Origin: JANQHS01 sp965267505
GTDB lineage: Bacteria > Bacteroidota > Bacteroidia > Cytophagales > CCMP332
NCBI GenBank assembly: GCA_965267505.1
Contig: OZ254081.1
Span: 1,426,001-1,490,000 of the forward strand
Direction: 5' to 3'
Length of the DNA stretch: 64,000 nucleotides
Of this stretch, positions 51,267 to 59,803 are shown piece after piece. The position numbers and the translations under genes were made by a program. The notes beneath the pieces were generated by a model, which had not been told where the DNA came from, searched no databases, and was given only the letters and a program-made list of their open reading frames with translations. How positions within the stretch are numbered: position 1 is the stretch's first letter; each line of letters begins with the position of its first letter.

Positions 51267-51766
51267 TTGTTACGTCCAATAATTTCTTGGAGTTCTTTTC
51301 GTGCGTAGAAGATACGGGTTTTTACCGTACCAAGAGGAATCCCGATTTTCTCAGCTATCTCATGATATTTGTATCCGTTGAAGTGCATCTCGAACGGGAT
51401 TCTGAATTCCGCCTTGATCTTTTTCACAACACTAAGAAGCTGATCATAGCTCATCAAACCTTCTGGAGAAGCAGAGATCGAATCATCTGCGACCGAAACG
51501 GGATAAGAATCATCCTGATTTCCAACTACAAAGTTCCTTTTAGAGAGCTTCCTATAGTTGTTAATGAAAGTGTTTTTCATGATGGTGAAAAGCCAAGCTT
51601 TCAAATTTGTATCCTGCTTGAATTTATCCTTGTACTTGAACGCCTTAAATAGAGTTTCCTGAATAAGGTCTGCCGCCTCATCTGGATCCCTGGTGAACTT
51701 CTTTGTAAAAAGTTCAAGACTTCCATACATGTTACTAAGTCGGCTGTTGAATTCTAATGCAGTCAT
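51263..51766 (-). CDS. ECF-type RNA polymerase sigma factor leading the crt operon
   Basis: 167 residues with region 2 (about 10-75, DPDEAADLIQETLFKAFKY and LKAWLFTIMKNTFINNYRK) and region 4 (about 105-163, IPFEMHFNGYKYHEIAEKIG and PLGTVKTRIFYARKELQEI). There is no adjacent anti-sigma gene. The stop overlaps the crtI start, so the sigma factor is co-expressed with the pigment genes. It could amplify its own operon, as CarQ-type sigma factors do in Myxococcus, but that is inference. The preceding 158 bases carry a promoter and repeated operator-like motifs. Confidence 0.93.
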   Translation of the reverse strand: MTALEFNSRLSNMYGSLELFTKKFTRDPDEAADLIQETLFKAFKYKDKFKQDTNLKAWLFTIMKNTFINNYRKLSKRNFVVGNQDDSYPVSVADDSISASPEGLMSYDQLLSVVKKIKAEFRIPFEMHFNGYKYHEIAEKIGIPLGTVKTRIFYARKELQEIIGRNN

Positions 51767-51783
51767 TTTATTCCGTTTTGTTT

Positions 51784-51835
51784 AACAAATGTAAATAAAG
51801 ATTAAACAATCCACCAAACATTTGTTTCAACAAAT
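51784..51835 (-). promoter_or_regulatory. Operator-like motif cluster of the sigma-crt operon
   Basis: A perfect 9+9 inverted repeat, AACAAATGT (51784-51792) and ACATTTGTT (51818-51826), brackets the promoter, overlapping the -7 box at one end and touching the -33 TTG at the other. A further AACAAAT occurs at 51829-51835, TTGTTTAAC at 51778-51786 on the plus strand and TTGTTTAAT at 51809-51801 on the minus strand. The same TTGTTKAAC word is repeated between merR and rdgB. A repressor binding here would block the promoter. Confidence 0.5.
51786..51817 (-). promoter_or_regulatory. Bacteroidota-type promoter of the sigma-crt operon
   Basis: On the minus strand TTG (51817-51815), a 21-base spacer and TACATTTG (51793-51786) fit TTG / TAnnTTTG. 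The spacer length equals that of the promoter at 28340-28371. Expected transcription start near 51780, about 14 bases before the sigma ATG at 51766. Confidence 0.55.
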
Positions 51836-51924
51836 AATACTCATTCTATCTCTAAGAGGTTTACAACCTTGAATTACAGGGAGTTACCTGTTTAAAAAAA
51901 AGTGGGGAAAATTAAACAGAAATT

Positions 51925-52803
51925 TTAGAGAGTGCTCAGAATCGCTTTGAATTCCACAGCGTCCTGGAAGACCTTCAATTTTTTAGATGAAAGCCTTTTC
52001 TCATCGGTAGCGGCTCCAGTGAGGAAGATCTTTTTGCAGGATGATTTGGATTCACAGATGGAAAAGAACTCTTTTCCGCCATCCGGGAACTGTGGAGTAA
52101 CCATTACTCCTACCAGGTATTCAGGGTTGAGGGTGTCCATGGTTACCAAAACATCCTTGGCCGGTACACATTGTCCTAGATAGTAAGCTTTGAAACCGGT
52201 CTTCTTCACCAGATACTGATAGAATAGCAAAGCCAATTCATGCATTTCCTTTTCAGGAAGGAACATTAAGAACTTCGGGGCATTCTCATTCTGTACTTTT
52301 CCTAAACCATCGATTGCCACCAAAAGCTTTTGCCTGATAAGGTTTGAAACAAAGTGTTCTTGGGCAGGGTTGATATTCCCTGTAAGCCACAAGATCCCAA
52401 TTTGGTCTAGGAAACCATAAAGAACCTTAACAACCAAATCTTCAAAACCCATCTTAAGAGTAACCTCATTTAGGAGTTCAAGAAATCTGTCTTCATCAAG
52501 ATCGACCATTGCCATTATTAACCGGTCAACATAGTAACGCTCACTCTTCAAGGAACTGGATAACTCCTTTACCATGTCCTCTACTTGAATAGAGGTCATA
52601 GCTGCAATCTTAGAGATTTTGATTCCCTGTTCGTTCAGAATGGAGACATTCAACAGGCGCTTGAGATCCAAGTCATTGTAGTAGCGAATATTGGTATCAG
52701 TCCTCTGAGGCTGAAGCAATCCATGCCTTTTTTCCCAGATCCTAAGCGTATGGGCCTTGATCCCGGATAGTTTTTCCAGATCCTTAATCGAATATTCTGC
52801 CAT
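51925..52803 (-). CDS. MerR-family B12-binding photoreceptor-type regulator (CarH/LitR-like)
   Basis: 292 residues. The N-terminal MerR helix-turn-helix (about 1-70) has YSIKDLEKLSGIKAHTLRIW and HGLLQPQRTDTNIRYYND. A helical cap domain follows with W139-x9-E149-H150 (WLTGNINPAQEH), the Wx9EH signature of AdoCbl-using CarH photoreceptors, then a cobalamin-binding domain with EKEMHELA, whose H188 is the candidate lower cobalt ligand (the E/DxHxxG motif ends in Ala). By analogy it should bind DNA in the dark and let go in light. It is upstream of the sigma-crt operon on the same strand; motifs in both flanking gaps suggest autoregulation. Confidence 0.9.
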   Translation of the reverse strand: MAEYSIKDLEKLSGIKAHTLRIWEKRHGLLQPQRTDTNIRYYNDLDLKRLLNVSILNEQGIKISKIAAMTSIQVEDMVKELSSSLKSERYYVDRLIMAMVDLDEDRFLELLNEVTLKMGFEDLVVKVLYGFLDQIGILWLTGNINPAQEHFVSNLIRQKLLVAIDGLGKVQNENAPKFLMFLPEKEMHELALLFYQYLVKKTGFKAYYLGQCVPAKDVLVTMDTLNPEYLVGVMVTPQFPDGGKEFFSICESKSSCKKIFLTGAATDEKRLSSKKLKVFQDAVEFKAILSTL

Positions 52804-52831
52804 TTTATGGGACTTTCATTACATTAACCCC

Positions 52832-52852
52832 TTGTTGAACAGATTGTTTAAC
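52832..52852. promoter_or_regulatory. Direct repeats TTGTTGAAC / TTGTTTAAC between merR and rdgB
   Basis: Two near-identical 9-mers start 12 bases apart (52832 and 52844) in the divergent gap between the CarH-like gene and rdgB. The second copy is identical to the 9-mer at 51778-51786 in front of the sigma-crt operon. Probable binding sites of the regulator itself. Confidence 0.45.
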
Positions 52853-52897
52853 GATTTTCTGTTTTTTGTTCCTGCGGTTAAATATGACTTTTTTCAA

Positions 52898-53479
52898 ATG
52901 AATGAGCTTGTGATCGCAAGCCAAAATATCCACAAAGTTCAAGAGATCAGGCAGATGTTGCCCTCCTCCTTGAAACTGAAAGATCTGAATGAGTTGGATT
53001 TTCATGAAGAAATTCCAGAAACAGGCGAAACCCTCGAAGAAAATGCCCTCATTAAAGCCAAAAGGATATTTGATGAGTTCGGTCTCCCATGCATTGCCGA
53101 CGATACAGGTCTTGAGGTGGACGCTCTGGAAGGAAGGCCAGGGGTGTATTCTGCACGTTATGCCGGGGAGCCTGCAAACGCAAGGAATAACATGGAAAAG
53201 GTTCTGAAGGAGATGGAGGGAAAATTGCTTCGAACTGCCACATTCAGGACTGTGATCGTATTGTTAGACGGAAATGAGCCAAAATATTTTGAGGGGGCCG
53301 TTAAGGGAAAGATAAGCAGAGTTCCTTCAGGGGAAGGAGGGTTCGGATATGACCCAATCTTTTATCCCGAGTGCTTTAATCAGTCTTTTTCGGAAATGTT
53401 GCCAGAGGAGAAAAACAGGATCAGTCATAGAGGAAGGGCATTGGAAAAATTGAAAGAGTATTTTCAGAATGACAAATGA
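52898..53479 (+). CDS. rdgB: XTP/dITP diphosphatase (RdgB/HAM1)
   Basis: 193 residues from the ATG at 52898, matching the family start (LVIASQNIHKVQEIRQML). The frame is open back to 52757, inside the divergent regulator gene, but this would be a meaningless extension. Signatures: ETLEENALIKAKRI, CIADDTGLEVDALEGRPGVY, SARYAGE, GEGGFGYDPIFYP and ISHRGRALEK. It removes non-canonical purine nucleotides such as XTP and dITP. Its end overlaps the udk start by 11 bases. Confidence 0.95.
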   Translation: MNELVIASQNIHKVQEIRQMLPSSLKLKDLNELDFHEEIPETGETLEENALIKAKRIFDEFGLPCIADDTGLEVDALEGRPGVYSARYAGEPANARNNMEKVLKEMEGKLLRTATFRTVIVLLDGNEPKYFEGAVKGKISRVPSGEGGFGYDPIFYPECFNQSFSEMLPEEKNRISHRGRALEKLKEYFQNDK

Positions 53480-54086
53480 GCCATACCTGATAGGGGTAAC
53501 TGGGCTTAGCGGTTCGGGCAAAAGCTTTTTTATTCGTTCTCTATTTGCCGAATTCAAAGAAGGTCAGATAGCCTTATTGTCTCAGGATCATTATTACAAA
53601 CCCATAGAGCAGCAACCGCTGGACAATAATGGTATTGAAAATTTTGACACCCCCCAATCCATAGACCTGAAACACTTCGAAAAAGACCTTAGAAGCCTGA
53701 AAGAAGGACGAAGTATAGAAAAGGAAGAATATAATTTCAATCACAGAGATCTGAAACCAAAGCTCCTCAAGATAGATCCTGCACCGGTTATCTTAGCTGA
53801 AGGGATCTTTAGTTTTTATGGGCACTCACTTTTCACATTGTACGACTATAAGATCTTCATTAAGGCTTCTGAGCAAGTTAGTCTGGAAAGAAGAATTCAA
53901 AGAGACGCGATTGAAAGAGGTTACGACCAGTCAGATGTTGAATATCGTTATCTGAATCATGTTATCCCTTCCTTTAGAGAATTCATTGAACCTCTGGAAA
54001 AAAAAGCCGATATGGTTGTGCAAAACAACCAATCTTTTGAAAAGGAGCTTTCCTTGATAACTTCGCACATCAAATCAATACTCTGA
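53469..54086 (+). CDS. udk: Uridine kinase-like P-loop kinase
   Basis: 205 residues. Walker A is GVTGLSGSGKSFFIRSL at the start; LLSQDHYYKP and NFDTPQSIDLKHFEKDLRSL match the uridine-binding region, VILAEGIFSFY is the next conserved strand, and ERRIQRDAIERGYD is the lid. It phosphorylates uridine/cytidine for pyrimidine salvage. It overlaps rdgB by 11 bases and precedes the RCK gene by one base, so all three are probably one transcript. Confidence 0.9.
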   Translation: MTNEPYLIGVTGLSGSGKSFFIRSLFAEFKEGQIALLSQDHYYKPIEQQPLDNNGIENFDTPQSIDLKHFEKDLRSLKEGRSIEKEEYNFNHRDLKPKLLKIDPAPVILAEGIFSFYGHSLFTLYDYKIFIKASEQVSLERRIQRDAIERGYDQSDVEYRYLNHVIPSFREFIEPLEKKADMVVQNNQSFEKELSLITSHIKSIL

Positions 54087-54087
54087 T

Positions 54088-54780
54088 ATGGCTCAGCGCT
54101 TTGCAGTAATCGGACTCGGGATCTTTGGCACCTCAATCGCAAGGAACCTTGCATCCAGGGGAGCTGAAGTTTTGGCTGTGGATTGGAACCTGGATAAGGT
54201 GGAAGCCTTGAAAGATGAAGTAGCTTATGCGGTCTCCTTGGATTCCACAGATGAAAAGGCCCTTTTGGCTCATAATGTACCTGACATGGATGCGGTGGTT
54301 GTAGCTATAGGTGAAAACTTTGAAGGGCTTTTGATGACCACCGTTCTTTTACTCGAGCTAAAAGTTAAGCGAGTAATCGCAAGGGCTGCAAACCTTCAGC
54401 AGTATAAGATTCTTGAAAAAATGGGCGTTACTGAGATCCTTTCGCCCGAAGGAGAAGTGGGAAGAACTGTGGCTGAAATGCTACTTCATCCCAATATGAA
54501 GACCTTTCTTCCTCTTCCGGATAATTTTGAGATCGTTGAGATCAACACCCCTCCCAAGATTGTGAACAAATCATTGGCAGAAGTAGGATTAAGGGAAAAC
54601 TATAACCTAAATCTGATCACCATAAAAAGGACTTTCGAAGAAAAAGTTGAGGGGGATTATCAGAATGTCCAACACATCATCGGTGTTCCACGTGGAGAAA
54701 CTGTTCTGAATGAATCAGATGTATTGATCCTCCTGGGTAAACATCAGGACGTCAATAAATTCGTAGAGATCAATCGTTGA
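54088..54780 (+). CDS. Potassium uptake regulatory protein, KtrA/TrkA RCK type
   Basis: 230 residues with an RCK_N Rossmann domain (about 3-125, FAVIGLGIFGTSIARNLASR, VLAVDWNLDKVEAL, MDAVVVAIGENFEGLLMTT, KRVIARA) and an RCK_C domain (about 145-230). Single-unit size fits KtrA/KtrC rather than the double TrkA. It gates a KtrB/TrkH-type K+ channel by binding nucleotides. No membrane partner gene is in the window. It abuts the stop of the convergent giant T9SS gene. Confidence 0.92.
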   Translation: MAQRFAVIGLGIFGTSIARNLASRGAEVLAVDWNLDKVEALKDEVAYAVSLDSTDEKALLAHNVPDMDAVVVAIGENFEGLLMTTVLLLELKVKRVIARAANLQQYKILEKMGVTEILSPEGEVGRTVAEMLLHPNMKTFLPLPDNFEIVEINTPPKIVNKSLAEVGLRENYNLNLITIKRTFEEKVEGDYQNVQHIIGVPRGETVLNESDVLILLGKHQDVNKFVEINR

Positions 54781-57700
54781 TCAACGCTTCTCCAGATGTA
54801 TCCTGAAACCTTCTTCCGCATGATTCAGGATCAGGAAGTAGCTTCCGGCTGGCAGTTCTCCCATATCCAATTCATAACGTTTGGAATCAGATTCAATTTC
54901 AAAGACCCGCACTTCTCTGCCCAGGGCATCCACCAATTCTCCTCTTAGATCCTGGTGCTCAAAATCCAATAGGATAGTCAAACGCTCATCCACGGGATTT
55001 GGGAAAACCCTGATCGGCAAATCAGAATTGTTAGAAGCAACACCCAAAAGCTCTAAGGTCACATCCTGGCATATGCTGTCCTCACAACCTTCAAAGCTTT
55101 GAACCGCAAGGCAGACCGTATAGGTCCCAGGACTGGAATAAGTATGCAATGGATTAATGCCAATTGCCTGGGCGCCATCACCAAAATACCACCTCCATGT
55201 AGAGGCACCTGAACTTTGATCGAAGTAATTGACAGTGAGACCATTTGCATTATATGAAAAGTCTGATGTGGGAGCCTGATGAACCACAGCGTTGAACTGG
55301 GTTGTTGAACTACAAACACCATTAACTACCGTATAGCTAATCGCGTGAATGCCAGACCCCGATAAAGATGGATCAAATTGAGATCCATTAACCCCATTCC
55401 CTGAATATGCTCCCCCGGAGGGAGATCCTCCTGAGAGGTTGAACGCTGGATCACCACTACAGAAATCGGGTATTGAAGGGTGACTTACAACCGGAGAAGA
55501 TTGAACTACAACATGAAAAGTATCTGATGAAGTACAATTATTCATATCTGAATAAGTGTATACAACCGGGTGCGTCCCCACCCCTGAAATATTCGGGTTG
55601 AATCCTGATCCAAATACAGCTGTACCCGAATAGGTTCCGCCAGCAGGACTTCCTCCGGATAAATTCAGTATCCCGGAGTTTTCACATATAGGCCCTGGAT
55701 CAAGATGAGTCACATTGGGAATGCTGTGGACATAAATACTTGAGGTGTCAGAATCCGAGCAACCCGCGATATTCGAATAGCTATAATTTATGGTATGCCT
55801 TCCAAGGCCAGCTACTGACGGATCAAAGTAACCATTGTTAATTCCTGTTCCGGAATAAGTTCCAAAAAGAGGCAAGCCTCCTCCTAATAGTACCGGAGCC
55901 TGGTTTATGCACATGTCCTGGTATACGGGTAGTGAAACATTTGGGGCTGGGTAAACCAAAACGCTATCATACTCGATTGATTGGCAACCTGAAGCATCGG
56001 TAAATGCCCATTGATAATGATACCATGTAGGGCTGCTTGGGTTTGGCAAGGGATTGGTCAATGATTTTCCTGGTACTATGGTAATGGTATTACTTGGTCC
56101 TAATGGATAAATACTTGAAACCCCGCTGATAGGACCTGTTCTGGTAATTATGTGAGAAAAATTTTGGGCAGGTAGGTTATTCAAGGTGGCTTGAATTGTG
56201 TCTCCATAACAAATAATGCTATCTGATAGATCCATAGCCACCATTGCGTATCTATCAATAGAAACCGTTAGTGTATCAATCGTTCGACATCCATTTAAAT
56301 CCGTTACAGATAACCGAACCCTTGAAAAGCTAGAATCAGGAATTGGAAAATATGTCGCTAAGGAGCTTGACCCAGAAGGGCTATTGTTTCCAAAAATCAC
56401 AAAACCCCCACTCAAAGAAGACCAAGTCCCTAAAACAGGTGGATTTAAAGAACCTCCATTTTGCAAAACATAATACAATGACAAACTTGGATTTAATGGA
56501 TCTGTTACACAAGAAAACAATGTGTCCCCGGAAAATCCGGTGGTTCCCGTTTCAGAAAACTGAAACTGGGGGCTTGCTAAAATGGTCACACTACCGGAAT
56601 CTACCCCTTGACAGCTTGCGCCATCATCATAGTTGTAATAAAAGCTATGGGTTCCCGGTCCGGCGGCATTTATGTTGAACATTCCGTTACTGACAGAGGC
56701 TCCTCCAAAAAATCCACCTGCCGGATTCCCGCCTCGCAATGGGATCATGGAATCATAATCACAAGTAGAATAATACTGGAACAAGGAATCGATGCTGACT
56801 GTCGGACATGAGATCACGGTATCCGTAATATTCACTGAATAATCCTCAGTCTCCCCATAGGTGTAGGTCCCACAAGGATTGATAACGCTGCTTTCCGAAC
56901 AAACAACCCTCATCCCTGTACGGCCTATGCTTGCTCCTGCTGGCACATTAATGGTCCCATTAAATGTACCAGAAGCTTGCAATGGAACGCTGAATACCAT
57001 TTCTGTGGCCTCATCATAATTATTATCAGAATTCCAGTCTATATACACTTTGAACCCTTTATTGTAGGTTCCACCTCCATCGCAGTCATCGGTAACAACG
57101 GTAATGCTATAAGAACTGCCTCTTTTTACCTGGGCGGTCAAATTGCTATTATCTGTATAGATGGCACAACTAGGATCTGTTTGATTGATCCCTCTGAATT
57201 GAACCGTTCTTATATAACTATCGATTGAATTGGTAGCTGAAGACAGGCAATAAGGCCTTACATTGATAAATCCGCTTCTTGTTATACTGTCTGCTCCAAA
57301 AGTATTAGATGCTGTTAGGCTTACATCATAGCTTCCCGCAGCATTGTAGATGGTATAAGGATTCTGATCCGATGAACTTGATGGTGTTCCGCCAGGAAAA
57401 TTCCAGGACCAGTTATTCGGTGTTCCGGCAGAGGCGTCCAAAAAGAAGACCGTATCTCCAACTATTACATCGGTTGAAACCGCAGTCAGATTCGCAACGG
57501 GCGCAATATTTCCGGCATTATAAACTGGAGATTCCCACAAGCCTCTCCCATATGTTGCCGCACGGATCTTTTGAGATTGCAATTGGATCTCGAGCTCATA
57601 AACCCTGACCAAGGGGAGGCCACTCATAAATGAGATCCAGGTCGGTTGAGAGTTGTTCTTGAAATAAACCCCGCTTTGCATGCCCACATAAATTCCATTA

Positions 57701-59745
57701 TCAGCTGTTTGATCGAGCAAGACACAATTCGCCCCAATGCTAGGCAAGCCAGATCCTTCATTTGTCCAAGTACTTCCTCCATTGGTAGAAAGAAGAACCT
57801 TTGCAGACCCTGACACCGCAAGGGCTACCCTCATTGGGTCATTTGGATCCACGCTTATATAATTAATCACTCCTGTGACCCCTGAACTTACATTTGTCCA
57901 GGTCAGTCCACCATTGGTGGTTCTGTGGATCACTCCCCCGTCACTTATATATATGGTTTGGTTGTCAGAAGGTGCAATTCCGATCTCATCCATTGTTCCA
58001 AAATTGACATTGGAAATCGCGGTCCATGATCCTGCCCCCCCCGAGCCCCCAGTAGTATTTCTGTACAGCTCGTCAAATCCAACATAAATGGTACTTGCAA
58101 CCTGAGGGTCCTGTTCAAATGGGGTTACCCAAGCACCGTTTGTTACTCCTGAGGGTTTTGATATTCCAAATCTGGAGTTACCCTGATTGGTGGATTTATA
58201 CATCGATCCATACTGGCTCGTACCATAAAGGGTGTTTGCATTGGAATGGTCAACGAAGGTTTCCATACCATCGGCTCCCAGCCAATCGACCCATGACCTT
58301 CCTGTTCCCCGCATTACACTTGTTCCATTGTCTTGTGATCCACCGGAAACGACATTGGAGTCCAATTGAGAGCTTCCGATCCTGTAGAATTGCCTGATCT
58401 CAAGGCCTGGTGTCAAATCGATGAAGGTGTGACCGGTATCAAGACTTTTGAATATGCCTCCATCAGACCCTGAATAAAGAGTAGAGCCATGAACTTGTAA
58501 GACCTCTACATCTGCATGATTGTAGGACAATCCAATATTAGTAGCGGTTGGCAAGGCCCAATAGGTTTTGATCCTAAATGACTGGGCCCCATCGGTTGAC
58601 TTCCATACATGGATACCTGCAATATAAACCTCATCCTTATTTGTTCTTGAAACTGAGATGGCCATGTCCCGCCAAGCCTGACCATTGGTATCATTACCGG
58701 TTGAAGAATATCCCAGGAAGTTGGTGTTGGTATTTGCTCCCTGATAAGAGATCTGGGTAGTAAAACTTGTTCCCCCATTGGTAGAGCGATAGACCCTCCC
58801 GAAAATGCTTCCTGAATTCTGGATCAGGTAAACATAATTATTGTCAGCTGGGGTAACAGCCAATTTAAGTCTGGAAACATGGGTTATCCCTGTACTGATC
58901 TGGGTGAAACTCACTCCATTATTTGTGGATCGGTAGAACCTGGTTCCTGTCGCATAGATGGTATTGGGGTCTCCTGGTTTGAACTCCATATCCTCAATGC
59001 TGGTAAAATGAACCTTGCTCCAATTGCTTCCCCCGTTGGTGCTTCTCCAGATACCCCCCGACGAAGAGGCGAATACTTGGTTGGTATTATTAGGATTTAC
59101 AAGGATCCTTCTGATTGTTCCCGTGGTACCGCTTAATGTTGTCCAATTCTGTCCTCCATCCGTGGATTTTAAAACTCCTCCTCCTGAGGTTCCCATATAG
59201 ACCTTGCTAGTATCCAATGGGTCAATGGTCACACTCCAAACATCCATAACCGGCATGTCATCGGTAAGGACTGTCCAGGAAGTGCCGCCATCAGTTGTTT
59301 TCCAAAGGCCACCGGTTGGTGAGCCCACGTAGATCAATTGCTCATTTACTGGCTCTACAGCAATGCAAACCACTCTTCCAACCCCAGGATTCCATCCTGA
59401 AGTTCTGGTCCATGAATTAGGACCCAGGGTTTTCCAATCTCCTGAAAGACTTTGACGATTTTGAGTTTGATGGCTATTGTTCCAGCGGTAATGCTCCTCC
59501 CAAACCTGCTTATCCGAGATCAGGAATCCATTATCATTGATCTCTTTTCTCTTGAGGTATTCCCAGCGCTTATATTGCTTATATCCTGAGCCTTTGCCCT
59601 TGGCCCTTGTGCTAAAGTATTTCTCTGCTTCCTGCTGAACCTCATAAAAGTTTACCTTTTCCTGGTTCATCAGGTCCAAATACCTTTGAGAATGAGCCTG
59701 AAGGACGAAAAACGAAAGAAATACAGTTAGGGAGAATATTTTCAT
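54781..59745 (-). CDS. Giant T9SS protein with Asp-box propeller, PKD and GEVED domains
   Basis: 1654 residues from the ATG at 59745 (signal peptide KIFSLTVFLSFFVLQAHS/Q); the frame extends 45 bases upstream without benefit. Residues about 110-750 contain many Asp-box/VPS10-like repeats (GGLWKTTDGGTSWTVL, GGVLKSTDGGQNWTTLS, GGIWRSTNGGSNW). About 765-850 is a PKD domain (WSWNFPGGTP), about 850-1000 a GEVED domain (VYIDWNSDNNY, GETEDYSV), then repeats with GGSPAGGTYSG, a last PKD (WRWYFGDGAQ) and a sorting domain (RVFPNPVDERLTI, GSYFLIL). Probably a surface glycan- or protein-binding or sialidase-like protein; no catalytic residues were assigned. Confidence 0.88.
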   Translation of the reverse strand: MKIFSLTVFLSFFVLQAHSQRYLDLMNQEKVNFYEVQQEAEKYFSTRAKGKGSGYKQYKRWEYLKRKEINDNGFLISDKQVWEEHYRWNNSHQTQNRQSLSGDWKTLGPNSWTRTSGWNPGVGRVVCIAVEPVNEQLIYVGSPTGGLWKTTDGGTSWTVLTDDMPVMDVWSVTIDPLDTSKVYMGTSGGGVLKSTDGGQNWTTLSGTTGTIRRILVNPNNTNQVFASSSGGIWRSTNGGSNWSKVHFTSIEDMEFKPGDPNTIYATGTRFYRSTNNGVSFTQISTGITHVSRLKLAVTPADNNYVYLIQNSGSIFGRVYRSTNGGTSFTTQISYQGANTNTNFLGYSSTGNDTNGQAWRDMAISVSRTNKDEVYIAGIHVWKSTDGAQSFRIKTYWALPTATNIGLSYNHADVEVLQVHGSTLYSGSDGGIFKSLDTGHTFIDLTPGLEIRQFYRIGSSQLDSNVVSGGSQDNGTSVMRGTGRSWVDWLGADGMETFVDHSNANTLYGTSQYGSMYKSTNQGNSRFGISKPSGVTNGAWVTPFEQDPQVASTIYVGFDELYRNTTGGSGGAGSWTAISNVNFGTMDEIGIAPSDNQTIYISDGGVIHRTTNGGLTWTNVSSGVTGVINYISVDPNDPMRVALAVSGSAKVLLSTNGGSTWTNEGSGLPSIGANCVLLDQTADNGIYVGMQSGVYFKNNSQPTWISFMSGLPLVRVYELEIQLQSQKIRAATYGRGLWESPVYNAGNIAPVANLTAVSTDVIVGDTVFFLDASAGTPNNWSWNFPGGTPSSSSDQNPYTIYNAAGSYDVSLTASNTFGADSITRSGFINVRPYCLSSATNSIDSYIRTVQFRGINQTDPSCAIYTDNSNLTAQVKRGSSYSITVVTDDCDGGGTYNKGFKVYIDWNSDNNYDEATEMVFSVPLQASGTFNGTINVPAGASIGRTGMRVVCSESSVINPCGTYTYGETEDYSVNITDTVISCPTVSIDSLFQYYSTCDYDSMIPLRGGNPAGGFFGGASVSNGMFNINAAGPGTHSFYYNYDDGASCQGVDSGSVTILASPQFQFSETGTTGFSGDTLFSCVTDPLNPSLSLYYVLQNGGSLNPPVLGTWSSLSGGFVIFGNNSPSGSSSLATYFPIPDSSFSRVRLSVTDLNGCRTIDTLTVSIDRYAMVAMDLSDSIICYGDTIQATLNNLPAQNFSHIITRTGPISGVSSIYPLGPSNTITIVPGKSLTNPLPNPSSPTWYHYQWAFTDASGCQSIEYDSVLVYPAPNVSLPVYQDMCINQAPVLLGGGLPLFGTYSGTGINNGYFDPSVAGLGRHTINYSYSNIAGCSDSDTSSIYVHSIPNVTHLDPGPICENSGILNLSGGSPAGGTYSGTAVFGSGFNPNISGVGTHPVVYTYSDMNNCTSSDTFHVVVQSSPVVSHPSIPDFCSGDPAFNLSGGSPSGGAYSGNGVNGSQFDPSLSGSGIHAISYTVVNGVCSSTTQFNAVVHQAPTSDFSYNANGLTVNYFDQSSGASTWRWYFGDGAQAIGINPLHTYSSPGTYTVCLAVQSFEGCEDSICQDVTLELLGVASNNSDLPIRVFPNPVDERLTILLDFEHQDLRGELVDALGREVRVFEIESDSKRYELDMGELPAGSYFLILNHAEEGFRIHLEKR

Positions 59746-59803
59746 AGACCATGTTTTCGCAGGTACATCTTTATACGCAAGATCGATCAAAAAGTAAACA
59801 AAA

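Noticed and set aside
57700..59400. Regularly spaced DNA similarity suggesting a repeat array
   Set aside because: The repeats are degenerate codons for Asp-box units in one long reading frame; there are no identical short repeats with unique spacers, so it is not CRISPR.
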